From positions 186,001 through 250,000 of the forward strand of contig NZ_BSNQ01000003.1 in assembly GCF_030160075.1 (NCBI RefSeq): a stretch of 64,000 bases of DNA, written 5' to 3'. Shown here piece by piece: positions 8,603-18,441 of the stretch (position 1 is the first letter of the stretch; every line of letters begins with the position of its first letter). Origin of the DNA: Dyella lipolytica. Lineage in GTDB: Bacteria; Pseudomonadota; Gammaproteobacteria; Xanthomonadales; Rhodanobacteraceae. The position numbers were made by a program, and so were the translations under genes. The notes beneath the pieces are model-generated. The model saw only the letters and a program-made list of their open reading frames with translations, made no database searches and was not told the origin of the DNA.

Positions 8603-9433
8603 GTGTACGTGGACAACACCAAGGCTTCCGCCCGCAAGCCGGTCACCGTACCGGGTTTGCATACGATGAAAGCCGAAGGGCGCAAGATCGTCATGCTCAC
8701 CGCGTACGACGCCAGTTTCGCCGTCCAGGTCGAACAGGCGGGTGTCGATATCGCGCTGGTCGGCGATTCGCTCGGCATGGTGATTCAGGGTCATCGCAGC
8801 ACGTTGCCGGTGACGCTCGACCAGATGGCCTATCACACCAGCGCAGTGGCGCGCGGTTTGTCGGCGACTTTGCTGATAACCGATATGCCGTTCATGGCCG
8901 ATCGCGACGTCGCCTATGCGCTGGAGGCAGGCGCGAGGCTGGTGGGCGAGGCCGGCGCCGCGATGATCAAGATCGAAGGTGCTGCGCCGCATATCCTCGA
9001 ATCGATCCACGCATTGACCGAGCGTGCGATACCGGTGTGTGCGCATCTTGGGCTGACGCCGCAATCCGTGCACAAGTTCGGCGGCTTCAAGATCCAGGGT
9101 CGTGCCCAGGATGCCGCCGATCGCGTGGTGAGCGAGGCCTTGGCGGTGCAGCAGGCGGGTGCCGATCTGCTGGTGCTGGAAGGTGTTCCCACGACGCTGG
9201 GCGAACGCGTTACCAAGGCGCTTCATATCCCGGTGATCGGCATCGGCGCAGGCCCGCATTGCGACGGCCAGGTGCTGGTGATCTATGACATGCTTGGTAT
9301 TACGCCTGGCAAGCGTCCGAAGTTCAGCAAGGATTTTCTCGCTGGGCGTGCTTCGATCGGCGATGCGATCGAAGCCTATGTAGCCGATGTGCGTAACGGC
9401 ACCTTTCCCGCGGCAGAACACGGTTTCAACTAG
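8603..9433 (+). CDS. panB: 3-methyl-2-oxobutanoate hydroxymethyltransferase
   Basis: First enzyme of pantothenate synthesis, making ketopantoate from 2-oxoisovalerate and methylene-tetrahydrofolate. The 276-residue product shows MLTAYDASFAVQVEQAGVD, the metal-binding GDSLGMVIQGH, IKIEG, VCAHLGLTPQS and the GVPTTLGERVTKAL / IGIGAGPHCDGQVLV region. The start is a GTG at 8603 preceded by GAAGGA. It opens the panB-panC-panD cluster, with panC 11 bases downstream. Confidence 0.96.
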   Translation: MYVDNTKASARKPVTVPGLHTMKAEGRKIVMLTAYDASFAVQVEQAGVDIALVGDSLGMVIQGHRSTLPVTLDQMAYHTSAVARGLSATLLITDMPFMADRDVAYALEAGARLVGEAGAAMIKIEGAAPHILESIHALTERAIPVCAHLGLTPQSVHKFGGFKIQGRAQDAADRVVSEALAVQQAGADLLVLEGVPTTLGERVTKALHIPVIGIGAGPHCDGQVLVIYDMLGITPGKRPKFSKDFLAGRASIGDAIEAYVADVRNGTFPAAEHGFN

Positions 9434-9444
9434 AGCGGATTTTC

Positions 9445-10290
9445 ATGCAAACGGTGCAAGACGCAGCAAGTCTGCGAGCCACGATCCGTGGTTGGCGCTC
9501 GCAAGGGCATACGGTCGGTTTCGTGCCGACCCTGGGCAATTTGCACGCGGGCCACTATTCGCTAGTCAAACTGGCGAGGGAGCGCACGGATCGCGTGGTG
9601 GCCAGCGTGTTCGTCAATCCGACCCAGTTCGGGCCGAATGAGGATTTCGAGCGTTACCCACGCACGCTTGCGCAGGATCAGGCCGGCCTGGCCGAATCCG
9701 GTTGCGATCTCCTGTTCGCGCCGGATGTGGCGACGGTATACCCGTTCGGTGCCGTCAGTAGCGTGAGCCTGCATGTCCCCGACATCACCGACACTCTGGA
9801 AGGCGCCCATCGCCCGGGTCATTTCGATGGTGTCGCGACCGTGGTCTGCAAGCTGTTCAATCTGGTGCAGCCCGATACGGCCCTGTTCGGTCAAAAAGAT
9901 TTCCAGCAGCTAAAGGTGATCGAGCGGATGGTGCGCGATCTCTCCCTGCCGGTGAAAGTGATGGGGGCGCCGACCCTGCGTGCCGAGGATGGCCTGGCCC
10001 TGAGCTCCCGCAACCAATACCTCTCGCCCGCTGAACGGGCCGAAGCGGTGCAGATCTACCAGACTCTGCAGCAGATGCGCGATCTGATCGCCAAGGGGCA
10101 TGCCCGGAAGGTGGTGGAACAGGCTGCCGCGTCCAAGCTGGAACGTGCTGGCTTCGTCCCCGATTACGCCGCGATCCGGCGTGCCGAGGACCTTTCCGAA
10201 CCTGCCGACAGCGAGCACGAGGGCCTGGTCGCCCTGATCGCCGCCCGGCTCGGCACCACCCGCCTGATCGACAACTTGCTATTCGACTGA
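9445..10290 (+). CDS. panC: Pantothenate synthetase
   Basis: ATP-dependent ligation of pantoate and beta-alanine; a HIGH-class nucleotidyl-transferase fold. The 281-residue product carries the HIGH-like motif in PTLGNLHAGHYSLVKLA, the FVNPTQFGPNEDFERYPRT loop, RPGHFDGVATVVCKLFN, FGQKDFQQLKVIERMV and the KMSKS-like SSRNQYLSPAER. It lies between panB and panD and is clearly co-transcribed. Confidence 0.96.
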   Translation: MQTVQDAASLRATIRGWRSQGHTVGFVPTLGNLHAGHYSLVKLARERTDRVVASVFVNPTQFGPNEDFERYPRTLAQDQAGLAESGCDLLFAPDVATVYPFGAVSSVSLHVPDITDTLEGAHRPGHFDGVATVVCKLFNLVQPDTALFGQKDFQQLKVIERMVRDLSLPVKVMGAPTLRAEDGLALSSRNQYLSPAERAEAVQIYQTLQQMRDLIAKGHARKVVEQAAASKLERAGFVPDYAAIRRAEDLSEPADSEHEGLVALIAARLGTTRLIDNLLFD

Positions 10291-10386
10291 GCCACCCCTA
10301 TTTACCGGCTCGGAGCCGATGTTGCGACGCAGCGCCGGCAGTTCGATAATAGCGTGCTATGCAGGCAGTTCCTGCTGGGTGAAGTC

Positions 10387-10773
10387 ATGCAACTCAACAT
10401 GCTGAAGGCGAAGATCCACCGCGTCACCGTGACCCACGCGGAGCTGCACTACGAGGGTTCGATCGCCATCGACGGCTTGCTGCTCGATGCATCGGGCATC
10501 CGCGAGTACGAGCAGATCCACGCGTGGAATATCGACAACGGTAAGCGCTTCGTCACCTATGCGCTGCGCGCTGAGGAAGGTTCCGGCATCATCTCGGTGA
10601 ACGGCAGTGCCGCGCACCGTGCGCAGCCGGGCAACCTCATCATCATCGCGTCGTTCGCACATTTGAACGAGGCCGAACTGGAACAGTTCCAGCCGACGAT
10701 GGTGTATGTGGACAAGGACAATCGCATGACCCACACCAATCGCTCGATCCCCAAGCAGATGGCTGTGGCCTAA
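10387..10773 (+). CDS. panD: Aspartate 1-decarboxylase
   Basis: Pyruvoyl enzyme making beta-alanine for PanC. The 128-residue proenzyme starts [20 protein letters not shown], aligning residue for residue with E. coli PanD, so the ATG at 10387 is chosen over upstream in-frame codons. The self-cleavage site is the Gly-Ser bond in HYEGSIAID (S25), and NGKRFVTYA and [11 protein letters not shown] are also family landmarks. It closes the pan cluster; the separation of 96 bases from panC is larger than inside the rest of the cluster. Confidence 0.96.
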   Translation: MQLNMLKAKIHRVTVTHAELHYEGSIAIDGLLLDASGIREYEQIHAWNIDNGKRFVTYALRAEEGSGIISVNGSAAHRAQPGNLIIIASFAHLNEAELEQFQPTMVYVDKDNRMTHTNRSIPKQMAVA

Positions 10774-10782
10774 GTCGTTCGT

Positions 10783-11862
10783 TCAGGCGGCCGGTGCGGT
10801 CGCCTGCTGTTGCGCCAGCGCCCAAGCGACGTGCTCGCGGACGACTTCCGATGGATGATCGCTGCGTGCCCTAAGCGCGTCACGAACCTGTTCCGAGTGT
10901 GGCGCATTGCCCAGCGCCACGGCGATGTTGCGTAACCAGCCCTCGTAACCGGTACGGCGAATCGCCATGCCTTCGGTGCGCTGAAGAAATTCGGCTTCGC
11001 TCCATCCGAACAATTCCACCAATTTCGCGCCATCGAGGCTATGCCTTGGCGCGAAATCCGGCTCGGCGGCTTCCTGCGCGAATTTGTTCCACGGACAAAT
11101 CAACTGGCAGTCGTCGCAGCCGAAGATGCGGTTGCCCATCGGTACGCGCAGTTCTTCGGGAATCGAGCCTTTCAGCTCGATAGTGAGATAGGAAATGCAG
11201 CGGCGTGCATCGAGCCGGTAAGGGCCGACGATGGCTTGGGTCGGGCATATATCGATGCACTTACGGCACGTGCCGCAGTGCGCGCTTGCCGGTTCGTCGA
11301 CAGGCAGCGGCAGGTCGGTGTAAAGCTCGCCAAGGAAGAAATACGAACCCGCATCACGATTGATCAGCACCGTGTGCTTGCCGATCCAACCGAGCCCCGC
11401 ATTGCGTGCCAACGCCTTCTCCAGCACCGGCGCCGAATCGACATAAGCGCGATAACCGAAATTGCCGACGGCATCGCGGATGCGTTCGGCGAGTTTCTGC
11501 AAACGGTTGCGCATCAGCTTGTGGTAATCGCGACCCAGCGCGTAACGCGCCACATATCCCGTTTCGGTATCGCGAATCACGTCCCAGGCATGCTGTGTGC
11601 CGGGCGGCATGTAGTCCATGCGTACCGAGATCACTCGTTGTGTGCCGGGTTCGAGTTCGTCCGGCCGGCTGCGCTTGCTGCCGTGGCGCGCCATGTAGGC
11701 CATCTCGCCGTGATAACCGTCTTCCAGCCAGCGCTGCAGGTGCTGTTCGTCCTGACCCAGCGCGACGCCGCTGATGCCCGTCTCGGCAAAGCCGAGCTCG
11801 CGCGCCCAGCGTTTGATATCGCTGGCGAGCGAGGCGTAATCCGGCTGCGCATGTGTGGACAT
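10783..11862 (-). CDS. queG: Epoxyqueuosine reductase
   Basis: Cobalamin- and Fe-S-dependent last step of queuosine tRNA modification. The product has 359 residues from the ATG at 11862, and the upstream in-frame extension overlaps the divergent nnr gene and is unlike the family. Visible are the N-terminal AETGISGVALG, the VDSAPVLEKALARNAGLGWIGKHT core, and two [4Fe-4S] motifs CGTCRKCIDICPTQA and CDDCQLICPWN. A C-terminal HEAT-like segment (GYEGWLRNIAVALGNAP) follows. It is divergent from nnr, the same arrangement as E. coli queG/nnr. Confidence 0.95.
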   Translation of the reverse strand: MSTHAQPDYASLASDIKRWARELGFAETGISGVALGQDEQHLQRWLEDGYHGEMAYMARHGSKRSRPDELEPGTQRVISVRMDYMPPGTQHAWDVIRDTETGYVARYALGRDYHKLMRNRLQKLAERIRDAVGNFGYRAYVDSAPVLEKALARNAGLGWIGKHTVLINRDAGSYFFLGELYTDLPLPVDEPASAHCGTCRKCIDICPTQAIVGPYRLDARRCISYLTIELKGSIPEELRVPMGNRIFGCDDCQLICPWNKFAQEAAEPDFAPRHSLDGAKLVELFGWSEAEFLQRTEGMAIRRTGYEGWLRNIAVALGNAPHSEQVRDALRARSDHPSEVVREHVAWALAQQQATAPAA

Positions 11863-11895
11863 GCGTCTATTGTAATCGCTGCCTATAATCGGCCG

Positions 11896-13380
11896 ATGCA
11901 TGCGACCACGCATCACCGCGATCTTTACACCGTCGAGCAGGTACGCGCCCTCGATCGACGGGCCATCGACGACCTCGGCATCAGCGGCTTCGAGCTGATG
12001 AGCCGGGCGGCCACCGCCGCATTCGCCTGTTTGTGCCGACACTGGCCGCAGGCACGGCGAATCGTGGTGTTCTGTGGTCCAGGCAATAACGGTGGTGATG
12101 GGTATTTACTTGCCCGCCTCGCGCATGGTGCGGGCGTGGCGGTGGAAGTGATCGAACTGAGTGATGCATCCCTCGGCGATGCCGCTGCCGCGCGTGATAC
12201 CTGGCAGCGAGGCGCGGGCATCACGCATCGCTGGAGGCAGGAGTCATCGCTACCACCGGCGGATGTCTACGTCGATGCGCTCTATGGCACGGGTTTGAAT
12301 CGCGCGCCGGAGGCAAGCGTGGCTGCGCTGATAGAACGCATCAATGCGTCTGGCGTGCCGGTACTAGCGCTAGACGTGCCTTCAGGACTGAATGCAGATA
12401 CGGGCCATTGTCCGGGTGCGGCCATAGATGCGCAGCTCACGGTCAGCTTCATCGCCGCCAAGCGTGGGATGTACACCGGGCAGGCGCTCTCTAAAGTTGG
12501 CGTGTTGCATATCGATACGCTCGGCCTGCCGGATATTCTCTGGCAGGGTATGCCCCATGATTCGGCCTTGCTCGAAGCAACCCATTTGCCGCCGCGCGCA
12601 CGCGACGCGCACAAGGGCGATTGCGGCCACGTGCTCGCCATCGGTGGCGATCATGGCACCGCAGGAGCCATCCGCTTGTGCGGAGAGGCGACCTTGCGCA
12701 GCGGTGCAGGTCTGGTCAGTGTCGCGACGCGTGCCGACCATCTGCTTGCTTTGAACAGCGCACGGCCGGAACTGATGGCGCATGGCGTCCACGGCCCGCA
12801 GGAACTGCAACCGTTGTTGGAGCGTGCCGATGTACTCGCGGTGGGCCCCGGGTTGGGGCAGGGCGCATGGGGGCATGCGTTGTGGCTGACGGCGCTCGAT
12901 AGCGGGAAACCGTTGGTGTTGGATGCCGATGGGCTCAATCTGCTCGCACGTGAACCCCGCCGCTTTGCGACGCCGGCCGTACTGACGCCGCACCCGGGTG
13001 AGGCGGCACGATTGCTCGACAAGACGGTCGCAGAGATCGGGCTGGATCGATTCGACGCAGCGCGTGCGCTGGCACAACGTTACGGCGCGGTTGTAGTCCT
13101 GAAAGGTTCGGGCAGCCTTATTGCAAATCCCGATGGACGTCTAGACGTCTGTATATGGGGGAATCCAGGCATGGCCAGTGGCGGCATGGGCGATCTTCTG
13201 ACAGGTGTGATCGCCGCATTGTTGGCGCAGGGTTGCTCCGCGTGGGAGGCGGCTCGCCTCGGTGTCGGCTTGCATGCGCGTGCCGGCGATGTGGCTGCGC
13301 GCCATGGTGAGCGTGGATTGTTGGCGAGTGATTTACTGGAGCCCTTGCGTCTTCTCGGCAACGGACTTGAGCATGTCTGA
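11896..13380 (+). CDS. nnr: Bifunctional NAD(P)H-hydrate repair enzyme
   Basis: Repairs hydrated NAD(P)H. Of 494 residues, the first about 215 form the YjeF-N epimerase domain (ALDRRAIDDLGISGFELM, FCGPGNNGGDGYLLARLA, DALYGTG, LALDVPSGLNADTG). The rest forms the ribokinase-like ADP/ATP-dependent dehydratase domain (HVLAIGGDHGTAGAIRL, VLTPHPGEAARLL, GNPGMASGGMGDLLTGVIAALL). The ATG at 11896 fits the family N-terminus; the much longer open frame upstream is a shadow of queG. The stop codon overlaps the tsaE start. Confidence 0.95.
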   Translation: MHATTHHRDLYTVEQVRALDRRAIDDLGISGFELMSRAATAAFACLCRHWPQARRIVVFCGPGNNGGDGYLLARLAHGAGVAVEVIELSDASLGDAAAARDTWQRGAGITHRWRQESSLPPADVYVDALYGTGLNRAPEASVAALIERINASGVPVLALDVPSGLNADTGHCPGAAIDAQLTVSFIAAKRGMYTGQALSKVGVLHIDTLGLPDILWQGMPHDSALLEATHLPPRARDAHKGDCGHVLAIGGDHGTAGAIRLCGEATLRSGAGLVSVATRADHLLALNSARPELMAHGVHGPQELQPLLERADVLAVGPGLGQGAWGHALWLTALDSGKPLVLDADGLNLLAREPRRFATPAVLTPHPGEAARLLDKTVAEIGLDRFDAARALAQRYGAVVVLKGSGSLIANPDGRLDVCIWGNPGMASGGMGDLLTGVIAALLAQGCSAWEAARLGVGLHARAGDVAARHGERGLLASDLLEPLRLLGNGLEHV

Positions 13381-13831
13381 GCAACAGTGGGAGCTTGCCG
13401 ACGAGGACGCCACGCGCGCATTCGGCGCCAGGCTCGCCGAAGCGCTGGATGGCGGACTGGTGGTGTATCTGCGCGGCGAGTTAGGCGCCGGCAAGACCAG
13501 CTTCGCGCGCGCCATGCTCACCGCCCTAGGTGTCGGCGAGCGCATCAAGAGTCCAACCTACAGCCTGGTCGAGGGTTATCAGGCGCACGGTCGGCCGGCT
13601 TGGCATCTGGATCTTTACCGCATCGCCGATCCGGGCGAGCTCGAATGGCTTGGCCTGGATGCGCTATCCGATCCGGCGGCTCTGATCTTGGTGGAATGGC
13701 CGGAGCGGGGGCGCGGTGCCTTGCCGGCACCCGATCTGGAACTCGAACTGGCCTACGAAGGGTCTGGTCGCAGCGCAAGGTTGCGACCACGCACGCCACG
13801 CGGGGAGCGTGTACTGGCCCGTTTGCGGTGA
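13373..13831 (+). CDS. tsaE: tRNA threonylcarbamoyladenosine biosynthesis ATPase TsaE
   Basis: P-loop ATPase that works with TsaB and TsaD to make t6A37 in ANN-decoding tRNAs. The 152-residue product has Walker A GELGAGKTSFARAML, the switch-like IKSPTYSLVEGY, HLDLYRI and a VEWPERG C-terminal motif. The ATG lies inside the last codons of nnr, indicating coupling. The order nnr-tsaE-amidase-mutL is conserved with E. coli. Confidence 0.95.
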   Translation: MSEQQWELADEDATRAFGARLAEALDGGLVVYLRGELGAGKTSFARAMLTALGVGERIKSPTYSLVEGYQAHGRPAWHLDLYRIADPGELEWLGLDALSDPAALILVEWPERGRGALPAPDLELELAYEGSGRSARLRPRTPRGERVLARLR

Positions 13832-14030
13832 GGCGCCGGTAAGTCTCTGGATTGCGCTAAGTATTCGTCCCGTATGGGAAAACTGAACGGATCGGGCCGG
13901 GTGAGCTTGCCTGCGAAATGCGTGGCTTATGGGCAATAGCTTGAGCTTGTCTGACAAATACCCTGCAGGTTATGGAAATTCAAAGGAAAAACTCTTGCAT
14001 TCAGGAAGACGCTGCGCTTCAATTCGCGCT

Positions 14031-15587
14031 ATGAGGGGACTCCTTACTCGCGCTGTCTGGCTGGCTGGTACCGCGATCATCACCGCGGTGCCCTATGGCG
14101 CGCTGCATGCCGCCGACGTGAAGAACGCCCGAGTCTGGGCCGGTCCCGAATACACCCGGGTCGTTTTCGACCTGTCAGGCCCTACGAAGTACACGCTTAG
14201 CCAGCAAGGCGACCGGATCGTGCTGGATCTGAGCGATAGCCGCGTTGCCGGTCAGTTTGATACGCCGGCTGCGCAGGGGCTCTTCAAGGGCCTCGATAGC
14301 ACGCGCCAGGGTAGTTCCGTGCGCCTCACCGCTTCCGTTGCGCCCCATAGCCAGCCCAAGAGCTTCCTGCTGGGTCCCTCGGGACAGTCCGGTTATCGGC
14401 TCGTGCTGGATCTTTATCCTGCGACGGCGAATGCATCGACGTCCGGCAAGTCCACCCCCGTCGCCACGGCGACAGCGGACAGCCCGTCAGACACCACGAC
14501 GTCGGATGACACCGCGGACGCGCCGCCTCCAGCCCCCGTCACCGTCAATGCGAGCAGCAAACTGACCTCCCGCAAAGGTGTGACGACCCGTCAGGCCGCG
14601 GTGCTGTTGAACAGCCAGCGCCAGGTCATCGTGGCGGTCGATGCAGGTCATGGTGGCAAGGACCAAGGCGCCCACGGCCCGGACGGCACGTTGGAAAAGA
14701 ACGTGACCCTGGCGGTCGCGCGCGACCTGGCCGCCCAGATCAACCGCCAGCCCGGCATGAAGGCCATCCTTACCCGCGATGGCGACTACTTCATCCCGCT
14801 GAAGCAGCGTTACGAGATCGCCCGGCAGAACCAGGCCGATCTGTTCGTCGCGATCCACGCCGACTCGTATCCCGGCAGCGATGCCAAGGGGGCATCGGTC
14901 TGGGTGTTGTCCTCGCGTGGCAAGAGTTCGGTGGCTGCGCAGATGCTGGCCGATCGCGAAAACAGTTCCGATCTGATCGGCGGCGTGTCGCTTGCCGCTG
15001 AAAACGACAGTCTTGCCTCTGTGTTGCTGGACATGCAGCAGGGTTGGGCGGTGCAGGCGAGCCAAACGGTCGCCCAAAACGTGCTCAATGCCTTGTCGGC
15101 GCTTGGGCCGACCCACCGCGGATATGTGGAACAAGCCAACTTCGTGGTGCTCCGCTCACCGGATGTGCCTTCGATCCTGGTCGAGACAGCCTTCATCAGC
15201 AATCCGGTCGAAGAGCGCAAGCTGCGCGATTCCGATCATCAAGAACAGTTGGCGACAGCGATCATGGATGGCGTGAAAAGCTATTTCATGAATGAACCGC
15301 CGCCTGGAACATGGTTCGCCGCTGAAGCTGCACGCCGGAAGGGCGTCATGATCGGTAATGACAGCGATCTGGCTGCCACCGTCAAATCGACGAACAAGGT
15401 CGCCGTGGCAAGCGCGCCGACGCCGGCCGATTCAGACGTGCGCGACATGCACCGCGTTACCCAAGGCGAGAGCCTGCGCAGCATCGCCAAGCAATACGGT
15501 GTGAGCGTCGATTCGCTGAAAAGCATCAATGGCATTAGCAGCAACAGCGTCCACGCCGGCATGATGCTGGAGATTCCGGATAGTTGA
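14031..15587 (+). CDS. amiC: N-acetylmuramoyl-L-alanine amidase with AMIN and LysM domains (AmiB/AmiC type)
   Basis: Periplasmic zinc amidase that splits septal peptidoglycan during cell separation. From the ATG at 14031 (518 residues) the order is: signal peptide ending near LHA-ADV (about residue 28), AMIN septal-targeting domain (about 30-135), a Thr/Pro/Ala-rich linker (about 140-190), an Amidase_3 catalytic domain (VDAGHGGKDQGAHG, EKNVTLAVA, AIHADSY, VETAFISNPVEE) and a C-terminal LysM (HRVTQGESLRSIAKQYGVS). An upstream ATG at 13929 is in frame but would spoil the signal peptide. It lies in the tsaE-amidase-mutL cluster, as in E. coli. Confidence 0.93.
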   Translation: MRGLLTRAVWLAGTAIITAVPYGALHAADVKNARVWAGPEYTRVVFDLSGPTKYTLSQQGDRIVLDLSDSRVAGQFDTPAAQGLFKGLDSTRQGSSVRLTASVAPHSQPKSFLLGPSGQSGYRLVLDLYPATANASTSGKSTPVATATADSPSDTTTSDDTADAPPPAPVTVNASSKLTSRKGVTTRQAAVLLNSQRQVIVAVDAGHGGKDQGAHGPDGTLEKNVTLAVARDLAAQINRQPGMKAILTRDGDYFIPLKQRYEIARQNQADLFVAIHADSYPGSDAKGASVWVLSSRGKSSVAAQMLADRENSSDLIGGVSLAAENDSLASVLLDMQQGWAVQASQTVAQNVLNALSALGPTHRGYVEQANFVVLRSPDVPSILVETAFISNPVEERKLRDSDHQEQLATAIMDGVKSYFMNEPPPGTWFAAEAARRKGVMIGNDSDLAATVKSTNKVAVASAPTPADSDVRDMHRVTQGESLRSIAKQYGVSVDSLKSINGISSNSVHAGMMLEIPDS

Positions 15588-15616
15588 TTCTGGGCAAGCG
15601 CTGTTAAGCTTGCCTT

Positions 15617-17437
15617 ATGTCCCGGATCCGCCCGCTTCCCCCCGAACTCATCAACCAGATTGCTGCCGGCGAAGTGATCGAACGGCCGTCGTCGGTCGTC
15701 AAGGAGTTGGTCGAAAACAGCATTGACGCTGGTGCTACGCGCATCGAAGTCGATATCGAACTCGGCGGAGCGCGGCTGATCCGCGTGCGTGACGATGGCG
15801 ATGGCATTGCGGCCGACGATTTGCCGCTGGCAGTCGCCTCGCACGCAACCAGCAAGATCGGCAGCTTCGACGATCTAGAGCACGTGGCGAGCATGGGCTT
15901 CCGCGGCGAAGCGCTCGCGTCGATGTCGTCGGTGGCGCGGTTTGCCATTACATCGCGCCTGAAGGGATTGGATAGCGCGTTCCGCATCGAGGTCGATAGC
16001 GGCCGCATGCAGGCCGCGCGGCCCGCGCAGCATCCGCAAGGTACCAGTGTGGAAGTGCGTGATCTCTTCTACAACGTTCCGGCGCGGCGCAAATTCCTCC
16101 GCGCCGAACGTACCGAGTTTGCGCATATCGACGACCTGCTCAAATCGCTCGCGCTCGCACGCAGCGGCGTCGAATTTCGTTTGAGCCACAACGGCAAATC
16201 CGTGCGCGTGTGGAAAGCAGCGCGCGACGAGCAGGCGATGCTGACGCGTGTGGCGGAAGTGCTGGGTGACGAGTTTCCTCAGCAAAGCCTGCGTATCGAT
16301 CACGCCACGGCCGGCATGCGTCTGTCGGGTTGGGTCGGTTTGCCGACCGCATCGCGTTCGCAGGCGGATGCGCAATATTTCTACGTCAACGGTCGTTTGG
16401 TGCGCGACCGAGTGGTCTCGCACGCGGTGCGTCAGGCCTACGCCGATGTGCTGTTCCATGGCCGATATCCGGCGTTCGTGCTCTATCTGGATCTGGATCC
16501 CGCCGGTGTGGACGTCAACGTACATCCGGCCAAGCATGAAGTGCGCTTTCGCGAGCAACGGCTGGTCCACGATTTCCTGTTTCGCACATTGCACGAAGCA
16601 CTGGCGGAAACACGCGCCGGGCAGAGCGTGCAACCGGAGAGCACAGCATGGGCGGCCGCTCCCGGCGTAGCGTCGCCCGCTGCGCACGCGATAGGCGGGC
16701 AGACGACAGGCTGGCAAAGCGGGTTCGCCCAAAGCCGTTTGCATCTCGGCGTACGTGAGGAACCGTTGGCCGGATACGCCGCCTTAATGGGCGAAGTCGC
16801 CAGCAACCACACCGATCTGCTGCCGCACACATCATCGGTCAATGATGGCGATGCGCCACCGCTGGGTTATGCCATCGCACAGCTGAAGACGATTTATATT
16901 CTGGCCGAGAATACACACGGCCTCGTACTAGTCGACATGCACGCTGCGCACGAGCGCATCACTTACGAAAAGCTCAAGTCGGCACGGGTTTGCAGCAATC
17001 TTCGTTCACAAATCCTGCTCGTGCCGCTGTCGGTAGCGGTCAGCGCGAAAGAGGCCGCCGCCGCCGAGGAACACGGCGAGGCATTGGCCGAGTGGGGGTT
17101 GGAACTTTCGCGCAGCGGTCCATCTGCTGTGGTGGTACGGCGCATTCCGGCCCTGCTCGAAGGCGCGGATGTCGCCGAACTTACGCGGAACGTCCTGGGC
17201 GAACTGGCGCAGCACGGCAGTTCGCGTCAATTGCAGGAACTGGAAAACGAACTGCTGTCCACCATGGCTTGCCACGGTTCGGTGCGCGCTGGAAGGCGCC
17301 TCACGCTGCCGGAAATGAATGCGTTGCTGCGCGAGATGGAAGCGACTGAGCGTTCCGGTCAATGCAACCACGGCCGCCCGACCTGGGTGCAAATCAATAT
17401 GAACGAACTGGATAAGCTATTTCTGCGTGGTCGTTAA
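15617..17437 (+). CDS. mutL: DNA mismatch repair protein MutL
   Basis: GHKL ATPase coordinating mismatch repair. The N-terminal domain is complete: LPPELINQIAAGEVIERP, ELVENSIDAGAT, DDGDGI, GFRGEALASMSSV and the KHEVRFRE region. The C-terminal half keeps the metal-binding endonuclease motif of the DxHA(x)2E(x)4E type as DMHAAHERITYE (D440, E446, E451) and a CNHGRP motif near the end. Latent nicking activity is therefore predicted, as in bacteria lacking MutH. The 606-residue length is normal. It follows the amidase gene after 29 bases. Confidence 0.96.
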   Translation: MSRIRPLPPELINQIAAGEVIERPSSVVKELVENSIDAGATRIEVDIELGGARLIRVRDDGDGIAADDLPLAVASHATSKIGSFDDLEHVASMGFRGEALASMSSVARFAITSRLKGLDSAFRIEVDSGRMQAARPAQHPQGTSVEVRDLFYNVPARRKFLRAERTEFAHIDDLLKSLALARSGVEFRLSHNGKSVRVWKAARDEQAMLTRVAEVLGDEFPQQSLRIDHATAGMRLSGWVGLPTASRSQADAQYFYVNGRLVRDRVVSHAVRQAYADVLFHGRYPAFVLYLDLDPAGVDVNVHPAKHEVRFREQRLVHDFLFRTLHEALAETRAGQSVQPESTAWAAAPGVASPAAHAIGGQTTGWQSGFAQSRLHLGVREEPLAGYAALMGEVASNHTDLLPHTSSVNDGDAPPLGYAIAQLKTIYILAENTHGLVLVDMHAAHERITYEKLKSARVCSNLRSQILLVPLSVAVSAKEAAAAEEHGEALAEWGLELSRSGPSAVVVRRIPALLEGADVAELTRNVLGELAQHGSSRQLQELENELLSTMACHGSVRAGRRLTLPEMNALLREMEATERSGQCNHGRPTWVQINMNELDKLFLRGR

Positions 17438-17505
17438 GCGGCGCTTGTGTCGCTTTCGAATAGACGTCCATACTGGGCCTCCTTGCATCGAGCGGAGCGG
17501 ACCCC

Positions 17506-18426
17506 ATGTGGCGCAATGTCCTGGCCGGACTGATTCTGAGTACTGGAGTAGCCCTCGTGCATGCTGATACCCCCAAACAAGCCACGTCATCCGACGCCTA
17601 CCAGCAAAGCATCGAGCAGTGGCGTGCTGAGCGCGTCGCACGGTTGACTGCGCCCGACGGCTGGCTGAGTTTGATCGGACTGGAATGGTTGCAGGAAGGT
17701 TCCAATAAAATCGGCACAGCCTCGGATAACAACGTCGTGTTGCAGGCCGGGCCTGCGCATTTGGGCGTCGTAACTCTCGACAAAGCAGGGCAGCTGCATA
17801 TCACGCTCGCCGATGGAAGTGGAGCGACAGTCGACGGCAAGCCGGCACACGAAGCGGTGCTGATCGACGATGTACATGTCACCGGCGATGCGGCGCCAAC
17901 CACCGTTGCCTTCGGCACGGCCAATTTCTATGTGATCGACCGCGAGGGCCGCAAGGGCTTGCGCGTGAAGGACACAACCGCCACCACCCGGCAGCATTTT
18001 CTCGGCATCGACTATTTTCCGATCGATCCATCCTGGCACATCGTTGCCGACTGGGTACCGTTCAACCCACCGCACGATCTGCAGATGGGCACGGTGATTG
18101 GCACGATCGATACAGTGAAAGTGCCAGGCAAGGCGGTGTTCGTGCGTGACGGACACACCTACGAACTCTTGCCGTATCAGGAAGAACCGGGCGGTGAACT
18201 GTTCTTCGTGCTTGCTGATCGCACGTCGGGCCATGAAACCTATGGCGCGGCGCGATTCCTATACGCCGCGCTGCCAGTGAACGGTAAAGTCGTGCTGGAT
18301 TTCAACAAGGCCTATAACCCGCCTTGCGCGTTCACTTCGTTCGCGACCTGTCCTTTGGCACCGCCGGAAAATCGACTGGATCTGCGTATCACCGCGGGCG
18401 AGAAGAAGTATCGCGGCGATCATTGA
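17506..18426 (+). CDS. Secreted DUF1684-family protein
   Basis: A 306-residue protein with an N-terminal signal peptide (about residues 1-20, cleavage near VHA-DTP). The core has the family pattern WRAERVARLTAPDGWLSLIGLEWL near the start, then FFVLADRTSGHETYGAARFLYAALP and a C-terminal DFNKAYNPPCAFTSFATCPLAPPENRL block. The biochemical function of the family is not established. The conserved NPPC...CPLAPPEN segment suggests a binding or active site. It is likely in the same transcript as mutL (68-base gap). Confidence 0.85.
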   Translation: MWRNVLAGLILSTGVALVHADTPKQATSSDAYQQSIEQWRAERVARLTAPDGWLSLIGLEWLQEGSNKIGTASDNNVVLQAGPAHLGVVTLDKAGQLHITLADGSGATVDGKPAHEAVLIDDVHVTGDAAPTTVAFGTANFYVIDREGRKGLRVKDTTATTRQHFLGIDYFPIDPSWHIVADWVPFNPPHDLQMGTVIGTIDTVKVPGKAVFVRDGHTYELLPYQEEPGGELFFVLADRTSGHETYGAARFLYAALPVNGKVVLDFNKAYNPPCAFTSFATCPLAPPENRLDLRITAGEKKYRGDH

Positions 18427-18441
18427 CGAGCACATCGGAAC

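Noticed and set aside
11041-11895. N-terminal extension of the nnr frame
   Set aside because: The 285 upstream codons are antisense to queG and have no homology; the family N-terminus begins at 11896.
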